64,000 nucleotides of DNA. It comes from Pseudoramibacter fermentans (GTDB lineage Bacteria > Bacillota > Clostridia > Eubacteriales > Eubacteriaceae). This document shows positions 51,430-58,902 of the stretch, one piece after another; the stretch's first letter is position 1, and the number at the start of each line of letters is the position of its first letter. The notes beneath the pieces are model-generated. The model was given only the letters and a program-made list of their open reading frames with translations. It did no database searches and was not told where the DNA came from. The stretch is from NCBI GenBank assembly GCA_009493725.1, contig VOGB01000005.1, positions 310,001 through 374,000 on the forward strand, given 5' to 3'. The translations under genes and the position numbers were made by a program.

Positions 51430-52585
51430 AGATGATTCGTCCTCCTTTCACGGTCATCAAGACCTGTCCTTTGAGCCATTTCGCGTCGAAGGGCGTGTTG
51501 TGGCTCTTCGAGACGAATTTCGAGCTGTCTACCTGCCAGTCGAGGTCCGGATCCACCAGGACCAGGTCGGCCGGGTAGCCTTCCGCGATCAGGCCGCTTT
51601 TCAGGCCCAGACGGCGCGCCGGCGTCTGGCTCATCATCTGGGACAGGCGGACCAAATCCATGCCGACGGCAGAAAACGCGGTGTGGTACATCGCGAACGC
51701 CATTTCAAAATTGTTGATCCCCGGCGAGCCCTTGAGCTTGTCCTCGTCGGAGTGGGGCGCGTGGTCGGTGCCGCAGCAGTCGATGGCGCCGGAGAGGGCC
51801 CCTTCGAGCAGGGCCTTGCGGTCCGCCCAGGAGCGGAACGGCGGGTGCACCCGGTAGCCCAGCCCCGAGGCGTAGACGTGGTGGGGCGTCACTTCGCAGG
51901 TGATATCGAGCCCCAGCTTTTTCGCGCCGATGATGGCGTCGAGGGTCGCCTTCTTCGAGATGTGGCAGATGTGCAGCTTCGCGCCGGGAATGCCTTTTAG
52001 TATGTCGATATCCCGGACGACGGTTTCCGTCTCCGGTTCGTTGTGGGTCGCGATGACGATGCCGTATTTGGCGCTGGCCTTCAGGGCCTCGCGCATCACG
52101 TCGGGGTTGTCGACGTTGTGGCCGTCGTTGGAGAAAATCGGCGTCACCTTGGACAAGCTGTCAAAATCCACCAGATCGAAGGTGAAGTTCGAGAAATCCT
52201 TGGTCACCGCCGAGACCTGAATCATTTCGGTCAGGCCCAGGGCGTTGCCCCGCTTCATGTTGGCCGCCACCTTGTCGGCCGTGTCCATCACAGGTTTGGT
52301 GTTGGCCATCGGGCAGACGGTGGTGAAGCCGCCTTTGGCCGCCGCGTGCAGGCCGGTGGACAAATCTTCTTTGTAGGTTAAGCCCGGATCGCGCAGGTGG
52401 CAGTGCATGTCGATGAACCCGGGCATCAGCACCTTGCCGCCGCCGTCGATTTCTCTGTCGTACTGGGTCTGGACGCGGCCGCGGGCCTTGTAGACCTTGC
52501 GGATCTTGCCGTCCTCGGTCATGACCTTGCCCTCGCGCACGCCGGTGCCGTCGACGACCTTGATGTTTGTAAAAAGTAGTCTCAT
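51407..52585 (-). CDS. pyrC: Dihydroorotase
   Basis: Zinc enzyme that cyclises carbamoyl-aspartate. The 392-residue protein has the metal-binding HxH in DMHCHLRDPGLTYKED, TTVCPMANTKPVMD, the histidines IATHNEPE and LHICHISKK, and the catalytic aspartate in CCGTDHAPHS. It is of the allantoinase-like (type I) class. It lies 10 bases after pyrI. Confidence 0.94.
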   Translation of the reverse strand: MRLLFTNIKVVDGTGVREGKVMTEDGKIRKVYKARGRVQTQYDREIDGGGKVLMPGFIDMHCHLRDPGLTYKEDLSTGLHAAAKGGFTTVCPMANTKPVMDTADKVAANMKRGNALGLTEMIQVSAVTKDFSNFTFDLVDFDSLSKVTPIFSNDGHNVDNPDVMREALKASAKYGIVIATHNEPETETVVRDIDILKGIPGAKLHICHISKKATLDAIIGAKKLGLDITCEVTPHHVYASGLGYRVHPPFRSWADRKALLEGALSGAIDCCGTDHAPHSDEDKLKGSPGINNFEMAFAMYHTAFSAVGMDLVRLSQMMSQTPARRLGLKSGLIAEGYPADLVLVDPDLDWQVDSSKFVSKSHNTPFDAKWLKGQVLMTVKGGRIIYDHGSFV

Positions 52586-52595
52586 GTCAAAAGCC

Positions 52596-53033
52596 TCAGT
52601 TTTCTTCTGGTTTAAATTTAGTGTAGGCGTCGCAGTACTCGCAGCGGTAGATTTTTTCCGCTTCGTCGACGAGGTAGAAGTGGACGTCCTTCACCGGTTC
52701 GTGGTTGGTGATGCACCGCGGATTCTTGCACTTCATGATGCCGACGACCTCCCGGGGCAGGGTCAGCTTGAGCTTGCTGGTCACCTTGCCCTGCTGGACG
52801 AAGTTGATCGTCACGTTGGGGTCGATGAGGCCGAGGACGTTCATGTTGATCTTGAAGTCCGTTTCGATTTTGATCATGTCCTTAGTGCCGGTTTTGTTGC
52901 TCGGGATGTTGGTGAGCAGCACCACCGGGTCAGTCAGCTCGTCGAGGTGGAGCTGCTTGAAGATGTGAATCCCGTGGCCGGCTTCGATGTGGTCGATCAC
53001 GATGCCTTTTTTCAGTTCCGATACGTTAATCAT
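52596..53033 (-). CDS. pyrI: Aspartate carbamoyltransferase regulatory subunit
   Basis: Binds nucleotides and holds catalytic trimers together. The 145-residue protein has an allosteric domain (LKKGIVIDHIEAGHGIHIFKQL) and a zinc domain with four cysteines (CKNPRCITN and YRCEYCD). The presence of pyrI suggests feedback control of PyrB by CTP/ATP. It overlaps pyrB by four bases. Confidence 0.95.
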   Translation of the reverse strand: MINVSELKKGIVIDHIEAGHGIHIFKQLHLDELTDPVVLLTNIPSNKTGTKDMIKIETDFKINMNVLGLIDPNVTINFVQQGKVTSKLKLTLPREVVGIMKCKNPRCITNHEPVKDVHFYLVDEAEKIYRCEYCDAYTKFKPEEN

Positions 53034-53983
53034 TGATCTACCCCCAGTAATTTGCTGATCAGCGCCATGCGCACGTACATGCCGAATTTCGCCTGCTTGA
53101 AGTACACAGCCCGCGGGTCGTCGTCGACCTCGGTGGCGATTTCGTTGACCCGCGGCAGCGGGTGCATGACGATCATGTCGTCCTTGGCGCGCTTCATCTT
53201 GTGGCGGTCGAGGATGTAGACGTCCTTCAAGCGGATGTATTCTTCTTCGTTGACGAAGCGTTCCCGCTGGACGCGGCTCATGTACAGGATGTCGACGTCG
53301 CCAATGACGTCGTCGAGGCTGTCGGTTTCGACGTAGGAGCCTTCAGGCAGCATGGACAGGAAGTATTCCGGCATGCGCAGCTCCTTCGGCGAAATGAAGA
53401 TGAAGCGGTTGCCCGGGTAGCGGTTCAAGGTCTTCACCAAGGAATGAATGGTGCGCCCGAAGAGCAGGTCCCCGCAGACGCCGACGGTGTGGCCGCCGCA
53501 GCTGCCCAGCAGGTGGCGGATCGTCAGCAGGTCGGTGAGGGTCTGGGTCGGGTGTTCGTGGCCGCCGTCGCCGGCGTTGATCACCGGCATATCCGGCACC
53601 GACTGGGCGAAGAGCCGCGCCGTCCCCTCGCGGGGGTGGCGGATCACGGCGATGTCCGCGTAGCAGGAGATGACCTTCGCGGTGTCCATCAGGGTTTCGC
53701 CCTTGGACACCGACGAGGTGGTCGGGTCGTCAAAGCCGAAGACCCGCCCGCCGAGGCGCATCATCGCCGATTCAAAGCTGAACCGCGTCCGGGTCGACGG
53801 TTCGTAAAACAAGCTGGCCATGAGCTTGCCCCGGGCCCAGTCCATCGCCGCTTCGGGGTCGGCGATGATCCGGTCCGCCAGTTCAAAAATGCTCTCCAGC
53901 TCCGCTACTGTAAAATCTCCAGGTTCGATCAGCTGGCGTCCCTTTAATTCGGTGCGCGCCGCCTCACTCTGTCTGTCTGACAT
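53030..53983 (-). CDS. pyrB: Aspartate carbamoyltransferase catalytic subunit
   Basis: Committed step of pyrimidine synthesis. The 317-residue protein has the carbamoyl-phosphate motif FYEPSTRTRFSFE, the lysine loop SSVSKGETLMDT, HPREGTARLFAQ, GDGGHEHPTQTLTDLL, and VMHPLPRVNEI. It is the first gene of pyrBICFKD and has a good promoter about 65 bases upstream. No PyrR-type anti-terminator leader is visible in that short leader. Confidence 0.95.
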   Translation of the reverse strand: MSDRQSEAARTELKGRQLIEPGDFTVAELESIFELADRIIADPEAAMDWARGKLMASLFYEPSTRTRFSFESAMMRLGGRVFGFDDPTTSSVSKGETLMDTAKVISCYADIAVIRHPREGTARLFAQSVPDMPVINAGDGGHEHPTQTLTDLLTIRHLLGSCGGHTVGVCGDLLFGRTIHSLVKTLNRYPGNRFIFISPKELRMPEYFLSMLPEGSYVETDSLDDVIGDVDILYMSRVQRERFVNEEEYIRLKDVYILDRHKMKRAKDDMIVMHPLPRVNEIATEVDDDPRAVYFKQAKFGMYVRMALISKLLGVDQ

Positions 53984-54049
53984 GACAGCCTCCTCACTTT
54001 ATAATAAAACAGGTTTCACGTTGTACCTAAAAATGCTTATACTTTATTT

Positions 54050-54078
54050 ATTTTATTTGATTTGGGCGCTTTCGTCAA
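54050..54078 (-). promoter_or_regulatory. Promoter of the pyr operon
   Basis: TTGACG (54073-54078) and TAAAAT (54050-54055) on the minus strand, with a 17-base spacer. The leader up to pyrB is only about 60 bases, with a weak AGGT/ACCT hairpin and GAGGAGG before the ATG. Confidence 0.75.
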
Positions 54079-54100
54079 TAAAAAAGGCGCGGCCCGCGCC
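54079..54100 (-). terminator. Terminator-like hairpin directly upstream of the pyr promoter
   Basis: On the minus strand a GC-only stem GGCGC/GCGCC, which can extend to about seven pairs, is followed by TTTTTTATTGACG, so its T-run abuts the pyr -35 box. No minus-strand gene lies upstream of it. It may block antisense read-through or act with an unseen upstream promoter. The rest of the gap to 54236 has no other feature I can support. Confidence 0.5.
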
Positions 54101-54236
54101 CCGCCCGGCGCCGTAAAAATTTCTAGTGAATCGACAATATACTTTATCCTTTTTTCAATGAAATCGTGTTATCATGGTCGTGATTGATTTTAAGCGGATC
54201 ACACACCAGGATTTTTAGCTTGGAGGGAGTATAGAT

Positions 54237-55871
54237 ATGTCAGACAATTTTAAACAACCCACTGTCGAGGATTTCGAACGGATGTCCTCGCCCCAGGAAA
54301 AACGGCTGTGGGCCGATTTCCTGAAGGATAAGGCCGCGGCGCATTTCCAGCGCAGCATCATGGCCGGGATGGATCATTTTTTGTTCTACTGCCCTAAGGG
54401 GGAATTCGTCGTCGAGCTGGAAAAATTCCACCATTTTTCCGACTCCGCCGGCACCGGCTCCGGCCGCAAGGGCGACGCCCTGCGCAGCATGGGCTTGAAG
54501 CTCTTGTCCTTCACCTACCGGGAAGTGGACGCCGATTTTGACGGCGTGTGCTTCAAGATCAACAAGACCATCGAACGGGCGAAGAACCAGAAGAGCCTGG
54601 TCGACATCCCCCACAGACGGCGCCTGCCTCTGGACGACGACGAAACCGTCCACGCGAACAGCGGCTACAAGGTCACGGTGTCCGGCGACTACAAGCTCGA
54701 GGGCCGGGAAGATTTCGCGAAGCGCAAGGCCGACGAAGGCACCTACACCGGCAACGCCGACCTTTTGAAGAACGTCGCTGACGACGTCTCCGGCGGCACC
54801 TACGGCGGCAACGCGGCGGTCATGGGCGGCTTCTCCACCGACGTGCCGACTTACGGCGGCAACGCCGGGATCACCGACAGCCTCGGCTCCGCCTCGGACG
54901 TCCCGACCTACGGCGGCAATTCCGGCATCACCGACAGCCTCGGGAAGACCGCGGACGTGACGACTTATTCTGGCAACGCCCACATTCTTAAAAATGATGA
55001 CACCGACGCCCCGGACGGGTATACTTATAATCAGTACAACAAGCGCCCGATCGAGGACATCCCGCTCAAAGGGAATTGGCAGCGGGTCAAGGCGGCCAAG
55101 GCGGCCGAAAAGGACGACGCGGGGGAGCCTGAAGCTGAAGCCTATTCCGGGGCTTCAGCCCGCCCCGAAGCGCCAGCGCCCGAACCCGTGACCGAACCGG
55201 CACCTGCGGCAGAAGCCGCGCCAGAGCCAGCCCCCGACCCCGCGCCTGCGATTACCCACACGCCCGCCGCGGCGGCAGCACTGAAGGCCGCGGTGGAGCC
55301 CGAAACCCGGAGGCCTGAAATGACAGATAAACCTAAAGCAGCACCGGCGCGCAAGCCGGACAAGCATATTTTCATCGCGAAGAACGCCACCGTCGTCGGC
55401 GACGTGCGCATCGGCGAGGATTCGTCGATTTGGTATTCGGCCGTGGTCCGCGGCGATCAGGCGCCGATCACCATCGGCGACCGTACCAACGTCCAGGACG
55501 GCTCGGTGGTCCACGTGGACATCAAGACGCCGACCATCATCGGCGACGGCGTCACCATCGGCCACAACTGCACGATTCACGGCTGTGACATCGGCGACAA
55601 CGTCCTGATCGGCATGGGCGCGACGGTCATGAACCGCGCGGACATCCCGGACAACTGCATCGTCGGCGCCGGCGCCCTGGTGACCCAGGGCAAAACCTTC
55701 CCGGAAGGCTCGCTGATTCTCGGCTCACCGGCCAAGGCGGTGAGAAGCCTGACCGACGAGGAAATCCAGGGCATCCGCGACAACGCGGCCGAATACATCG
55801 AGCTGATGGACAACGAAGAGGGCCAGGATTTCGAGGCGATTCCCGGCGGCTTCGTCAAAACCCTCGACTGA
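54237..55871 (+). CDS. Fusion: DUF559-like domain, TYxGN repeats, acidic linker, gamma-carbonic anhydrase
   Basis: A 544-residue protein with an unusual order of parts. Residues about 15-115 resemble DUF559 (Vsr-like nuclease fold): MSSPQEKRLWADFLKD, FLFYCPKGEFVVELEKFHHF, MGLKLLSFTYREVDADFDGV. The aspartate usual before FYCP is replaced and ELDGxQH has become ELEKFHH, so nuclease activity is doubtful. Residues 169-247 hold five TYxGN(A/S) repeats spaced 17-19 residues. Residues about 285-375 are an Ala/Pro/Glu-rich linker. Residues 376-544 are a left-handed beta-helix gamma-carbonic anhydrase with its three zinc histidines, His426, His443 and His448. Function is unknown. Confidence 0.8.
   Translation: MSDNFKQPTVEDFERMSSPQEKRLWADFLKDKAAAHFQRSIMAGMDHFLFYCPKGEFVVELEKFHHFSDSAGTGSGRKGDALRSMGLKLLSFTYREVDADFDGVCFKINKTIERAKNQKSLVDIPHRRRLPLDDDETVHANSGYKVTVSGDYKLEGREDFAKRKADEGTYTGNADLLKNVADDVSGGTYGGNAAVMGGFSTDVPTYGGNAGITDSLGSASDVPTYGGNSGITDSLGKTADVTTYSGNAHILKNDDTDAPDGYTYNQYNKRPIEDIPLKGNWQRVKAAKAAEKDDAGEPEAEAYSGASARPEAPAPEPVTEPAPAAEAAPEPAPDPAPAITHTPAAAAALKAAVEPETRRPEMTDKPKAAPARKPDKHIFIAKNATVVGDVRIGEDSSIWYSAVVRGDQAPITIGDRTNVQDGSVVHVDIKTPTIIGDGVTIGHNCTIHGCDIGDNVLIGMGATVMNRADIPDNCIVGAGALVTQGKTFPEGSLILGSPAKAVRSLTDEEIQGIRDNAAEYIELMDNEEGQDFEAIPGGFVKTLD
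55307..55322 (+). promoter_or_regulatory. Possible internal translation start for the carbonic-anhydrase part
   Basis: Inside the fusion gene, GGAGG lies six bases before an in-frame ATG at 55320 (Met362). Starting there would give a separate 183-residue gamma-carbonic anhydrase, the usual length of that family. The gene could therefore make both a long and a short product. Confidence 0.45.
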
Positions 55872-55906
55872 TTGTGTGAACCCCTATATGGTTTATTAAT
55901 GTGATG

Positions 55907-55929
55907 CGCGGCTTCGGCCGCGTTTTTTT
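55907..55929 (+). terminator. Terminator of the fusion gene
   Basis: A stem CGCGGC/GCCGCG with a stable TTCG tetraloop, followed by seven T. Confidence 0.92.
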
Positions 55930-55953
55930 AATGCGCGTTTTTAGCTGTCGGCG

Positions 55954-55959
55954 TATAAT
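55954..55959 (+). promoter_or_regulatory. -10 box of the SIR2 gene
   Basis: TATAAT, 31 bases before the SIR2 start and after the terminator of the previous gene. No good -35 is present. The leader would be only about 25 bases and consists mostly of the ribosome binding site (AAACAAGGAGG at 55972-55982). Confidence 0.5.
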
Positions 55960-55990
55960 AAAGGCAGCGACAAACAAGGAGGGTGATAGG

Positions 55991-58162
55991 ATGGATTGGA
56001 TTCATTCGGTTCGGGCGATTCAGCGGGCCCAGGCGAAAAATCAGCTGGTGATTTTCGTGGGCTCTGGGGTGTCGGCCAATTCGGGGCTGCCGACCTGGAA
56101 ACAGATGATCAGACAGATCGCCCAGAAGCTGCCGGCGGACTTCAACAGCGACGCGCCTTTTAACCCCGAGGTCTACCTGCGGATTCCCGAGTATCTCTAC
56201 GAGCAGGACACCTCCCCGGATCACGTCGATTACTACCGGACGATCACCGAAATTCTGGCCAGCGACGCGCCGGCCAACCCCATCGACGAGCTGATTTTCG
56301 AGATCCGCCCCCACCACATCGTCACCACCAACGTCGACGATTTGCTGGAGCGGGCCCAGTCGCTGAACACCCGGCTTTACGCCGTCGTGTCCCAGGACGC
56401 CGACCTGCTCTCTGTGTCGTCAGACCGGTATTTGATCAAGATGCACGGCGACATCAAGGACCCGCGGACGGTGGTCGTCAAGGAGAGCGACTACCTGGAC
56501 TACGAGCAGAATCACCCGCTGGTCTCGACCTTTATCCGCTCGCTGCTCATCAACCACACCTTCTTGTTCATCGGGTACTCCCTGAACGACTACAATTTGA
56601 ATTTAATTCTCAACTGGATCAATTTCTTCAGGAAGCAGCACCAGGTGAAGGGCCGGCCCCAGAATTTCCTGGTTCAGACCAAGACCCCGTCCCGCTACGA
56701 GGTGCGCCGCCTGGCCAGCCGCAACCTGTCGGTGGTCGACCTGAACACCCTGCCGGACGTGATCCTCGGGCGGGCGCCGATTCCGCCGTCTCTGACCGCG
56801 GCCTTCGGGCGAAGGCTCTACGCCTACCTGCGGTGCATCACCGACGACAGACTGTTCCAGCACGTGCTCTCCCTGGCCGACACGCTGGACGAGCGGCTGA
56901 CGCCGCTGCTCACCTACGGGCGCATCGCCGCGGACGACCTGCTGAACGCCTTCGACTTCGGCCCGTCGGAGGTGGTGTACACGACGCTGATCCTGAAGGA
57001 TCCGGAAATGTTCAGGCGGCTTCGGCCGGTGTTCGCCGACCGGCGCGCGGCGGCCCCAGCCGCCTTCGCCAAGGCCGGCATCCAAACCCTCGCCTGCGCC
57101 GGAGAGACGCCCATCACCCTGCCCGATCTGCCGGCCAGAAGTGACGAGGAAACGATCCTCCTCAGAGATTACCTGGGCAACCGCTACCTCGATTTGCAGG
57201 ACGATCTCGAGACGGCTTCCCCGGCGGCGCAGATCGACTACGGCCACCTCCTCGGCCACGACCCGGCGGCGGCTGTCGCGGCGGACGCCGAGGCCCTGGA
57301 CCCGAGCGACACCATCGCCTGGCTGCTCCACACCCTGCGGGCCCATTTGGTCGAGCGGCGCAGCGCGGCCGATTTGTCCCGGCTGTTTTCGGCCGAGTGG
57401 GTGCGCACCCAGCCGGGAACGGGCTTTCTGCGCCAGCTGTTCCAGTCCACGGCGACGGACCAGTTCGCGATGATGACCGACCGGGACCGCCTGGAGGACC
57501 GGCTCCGCGCCGCCCACCCCGAGGACGACGCCCGGGTGATCCGCCACATTTACGGACGGCTCTCAGCCCGGGCCCGGGGCTATTGGTTTTTCATCCGGGA
57601 CAACCACCTGCCCTTCGACGCCTCGACCAACGCCCAGGCTTATCTCAAGTACGCGATTCAGGGGATGCTCTGCCTGGCGGGCTCGCCCGGAGCGGCCCGC
57701 TCCTGGGACGACGTGGACGTCGACATCGTGACGAAATTCGCCAAGCCCCGGGAGCTGACCCGATGGTTCGCCCGCTACCGCCCGAAGGGGATTCCCTTCG
57801 CCGACCGCGGCCGGGCTTTTGCCATCTTCGACAACCTCTGCGCGAGTGTCATGGCCTTCCGGGACCCGCGCTGGCTCGATCCGTTATCCAATCTGGTGAC
57901 GCTGATTTCGGCGAACCCGTTAAGCCTCGGCGAGGCGCAGCGGCTGCGGGAGGCGGGCCTGCCGGCGGTGCTCTCGGTGCTGATCCGCCACCCGGAACGG
58001 GCGGCCGGCGTCTTCCCGACGGTGGCGAGGCTGATCTGCGGCCAGCCCGGGAAAATCCCGAACAAGGGCCGGTGGCTGGCGCTTTTGACCCAGACGGATT
58101 TCGAAAAGCGCCTCGGCAAATTCCCGGAATACGCGGCGGTGATCGATACCCTCAAATCCTGA
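55991..58162 (+). CDS. SIR2-domain protein, possible NAD-depleting defence effector
   Basis: The 723-residue protein has an N-terminal SIR2-like domain (about residues 1-220): LVIFVGSGVSANSGLPTW (NAD-binding), IVTTNVDDLLERA, the histidine in LIKMHGDIKDP (His152), and LFIGYSLNDYNLN. The rest, about 500 residues, is helical without a domain I recognise. Large SIR2 proteins of this build (for example DSR-type and related) defend against phage by destroying NAD+, so a single-gene defence role is plausible but inferred. The ATG at 55991 follows AAGGAGGG; longer in-frame starts lie before the -10 box. It is monocistronic and lies directly upstream of a repeat-bearing RNA gene. Confidence 0.82.
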   Translation: MDWIHSVRAIQRAQAKNQLVIFVGSGVSANSGLPTWKQMIRQIAQKLPADFNSDAPFNPEVYLRIPEYLYEQDTSPDHVDYYRTITEILASDAPANPIDELIFEIRPHHIVTTNVDDLLERAQSLNTRLYAVVSQDADLLSVSSDRYLIKMHGDIKDPRTVVVKESDYLDYEQNHPLVSTFIRSLLINHTFLFIGYSLNDYNLNLILNWINFFRKQHQVKGRPQNFLVQTKTPSRYEVRRLASRNLSVVDLNTLPDVILGRAPIPPSLTAAFGRRLYAYLRCITDDRLFQHVLSLADTLDERLTPLLTYGRIAADDLLNAFDFGPSEVVYTTLILKDPEMFRRLRPVFADRRAAAPAAFAKAGIQTLACAGETPITLPDLPARSDEETILLRDYLGNRYLDLQDDLETASPAAQIDYGHLLGHDPAAAVAADAEALDPSDTIAWLLHTLRAHLVERRSAADLSRLFSAEWVRTQPGTGFLRQLFQSTATDQFAMMTDRDRLEDRLRAAHPEDDARVIRHIYGRLSARARGYWFFIRDNHLPFDASTNAQAYLKYAIQGMLCLAGSPGAARSWDDVDVDIVTKFAKPRELTRWFARYRPKGIPFADRGRAFAIFDNLCASVMAFRDPRWLDPLSNLVTLISANPLSLGEAQRLREAGLPAVLSVLIRHPERAAGVFPTVARLICGQPGKIPNKGRWLALLTQTDFEKRLGKFPEYAAVIDTLKS

Positions 58163-58241
58163 TATTTCCCGGGAAATATGCATCAGGACGCATAAGCGCC
58201 TTAAATTCAGCTTAAATTTTAAACGAATCGTTGTGAAAGCC

Positions 58242-58270
58242 TTGTGCTTTTTGTGTAAACGGTTTATAAT
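58242..58270 (+). promoter_or_regulatory. Promoter of the repeat-bearing noncoding RNA
   Basis: TTGTGC (58242-58247) and TATAAT (58265-58270) with a 17-base spacer. No open reading frame follows, so it most likely drives a noncoding transcript. Confidence 0.7.
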
Positions 58271-58320
58271 ACAACCATAAGGAAATTTCCTTTTCCAGAT
58301 AGATACAAAGAAGTTGTCGG

Positions 58321-58656
58321 TTTGGCAGAATTCGTATTCTAATCATTTCGCCTCCTTGTTTTAAATTATTTAAAAAAGAGGAATTTAATAATTTGTTTGG
58401 CAGAATTCGTATTCTTTGACAATTGAATAACTTTTTGATCGTATTTGTTTGGCAGTATTCGTATCTTTGTAAAACGATTTTTCTTCAAAAATCGAAAGTC
58501 AGTCGTTCGGCAGAATTCGAAATTTACATCATTGTTGCCTTAAACCTAAAAGAGGTGTAAGGACGTAAGCATTTGGTTTGGTCGTATTCGTATTCAATTT
58601 TTTAAGACTTAACTGATCATGACCAGAATGTTGTCGGCTCGGCGGTATTCGTATTC
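58321..58656 (+). repeat. Array of six direct 19-base repeats, irregular spacing
   Basis: Copies start at 58321, 58396, 58448, 58506, 58577 and 58638. The first two are identical over TTTGGCAGAATTCGTATTC. The others vary: TTTGGCAGTATTCGTAT, TTCGGCAGAATTCGAAAT, TTTGGTCGTATTCGTATTC and CTCGGCGGTATTCGTATTC. Copies 1 and 6 share a further upstream GTTGTCGG. Start-to-start distances are 75, 52, 58, 71 and 61. The spacers are unrelated and AT-rich. Repeats are shorter and more variable than those of CRISPR arrays, and no cas gene is near. Confidence 0.85.
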
Positions 58657-58730
58657 ATGGGCGCGGTGAAATTGACAAGAAGATTTCAGGAAGCGCCGGA
58701 AAGTTCGTTTATGTCAATTAGCATAAGATA

Positions 58731-58769
58731 AGCTCCCCTCGGATCGTGTGAGGGGAGCTGTTTTTTTTT
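58731..58769 (+). terminator. Terminator of the noncoding RNA unit
   Basis: A perfect 10-bp stem AGCTCCCCTC/GAGGGGAGCT with a 9-base loop, then G and nine T. Confidence 0.95.
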
Positions 58770-58827
58770 GCCCTTTTTCTTTTCCCTGCATTGTCCTTTT
58801 TTTATCCTTTGTTGGCGAATCCCTTTC

Positions 58828-58856
58828 TTGTTTGAGCTGTGAAATCGTGCTACAAT
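58828..58856 (+). promoter_or_regulatory. Promoter of mtnK
   Basis: TTGTTT (58828-58833) and TACAAT (58851-58856) with a 17-base spacer, about 45 bases before the start. The leader is too short for an S-box riboswitch. Confidence 0.6.
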
Positions 58857-58902
58857 AATGCTGAACATTTAGGCATCATATGCGGCAGATCAGGGGGGAT
58901 CT

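Larger units (their letters stand above)
58277..58769 (+). ncRNA. Predicted noncoding RNA with six degenerate 19-base repeats
   Basis: Between the SIR2 gene and mtnK lies a free-standing transcription unit of about 490 bases: a good promoter, no ribosome binding site plus open frame, six copies of a motif close to TTTGGCAGAATTCGTATTC, and a strong terminator. Near the 5' end is a perfect 14-base palindrome AAGGAAATTTCCTT (58279-58292). Between repeats 3 and 4 an 8-bp hairpin CGATTTTT/AAAAATCG occurs. I do not recognise the RNA family. A type III antitoxin RNA or a protein-binding decoy RNA would be built this way, but no toxin of that type follows. Confidence 0.6.

Noticed and set aside
53984..54049. 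PyrR-controlled attenuator before pyrB
   Set aside because: The leader is about 60 bases with no PyrR-binding loop or antiterminator/terminator pair.
58321..58656. CRISPR array
   Set aside because: Repeats are only about 19 bases, differ from one another, spacers vary between 33 and 56 bases, and no cas gene is present.
58731..58902. Type III toxin-antitoxin system (repeat RNA followed by a ToxN-like toxin)
   Set aside because: The gene after the repeats is a methylthioribose kinase, not a ToxN-type endoribonuclease, and the repeat spacing is irregular.
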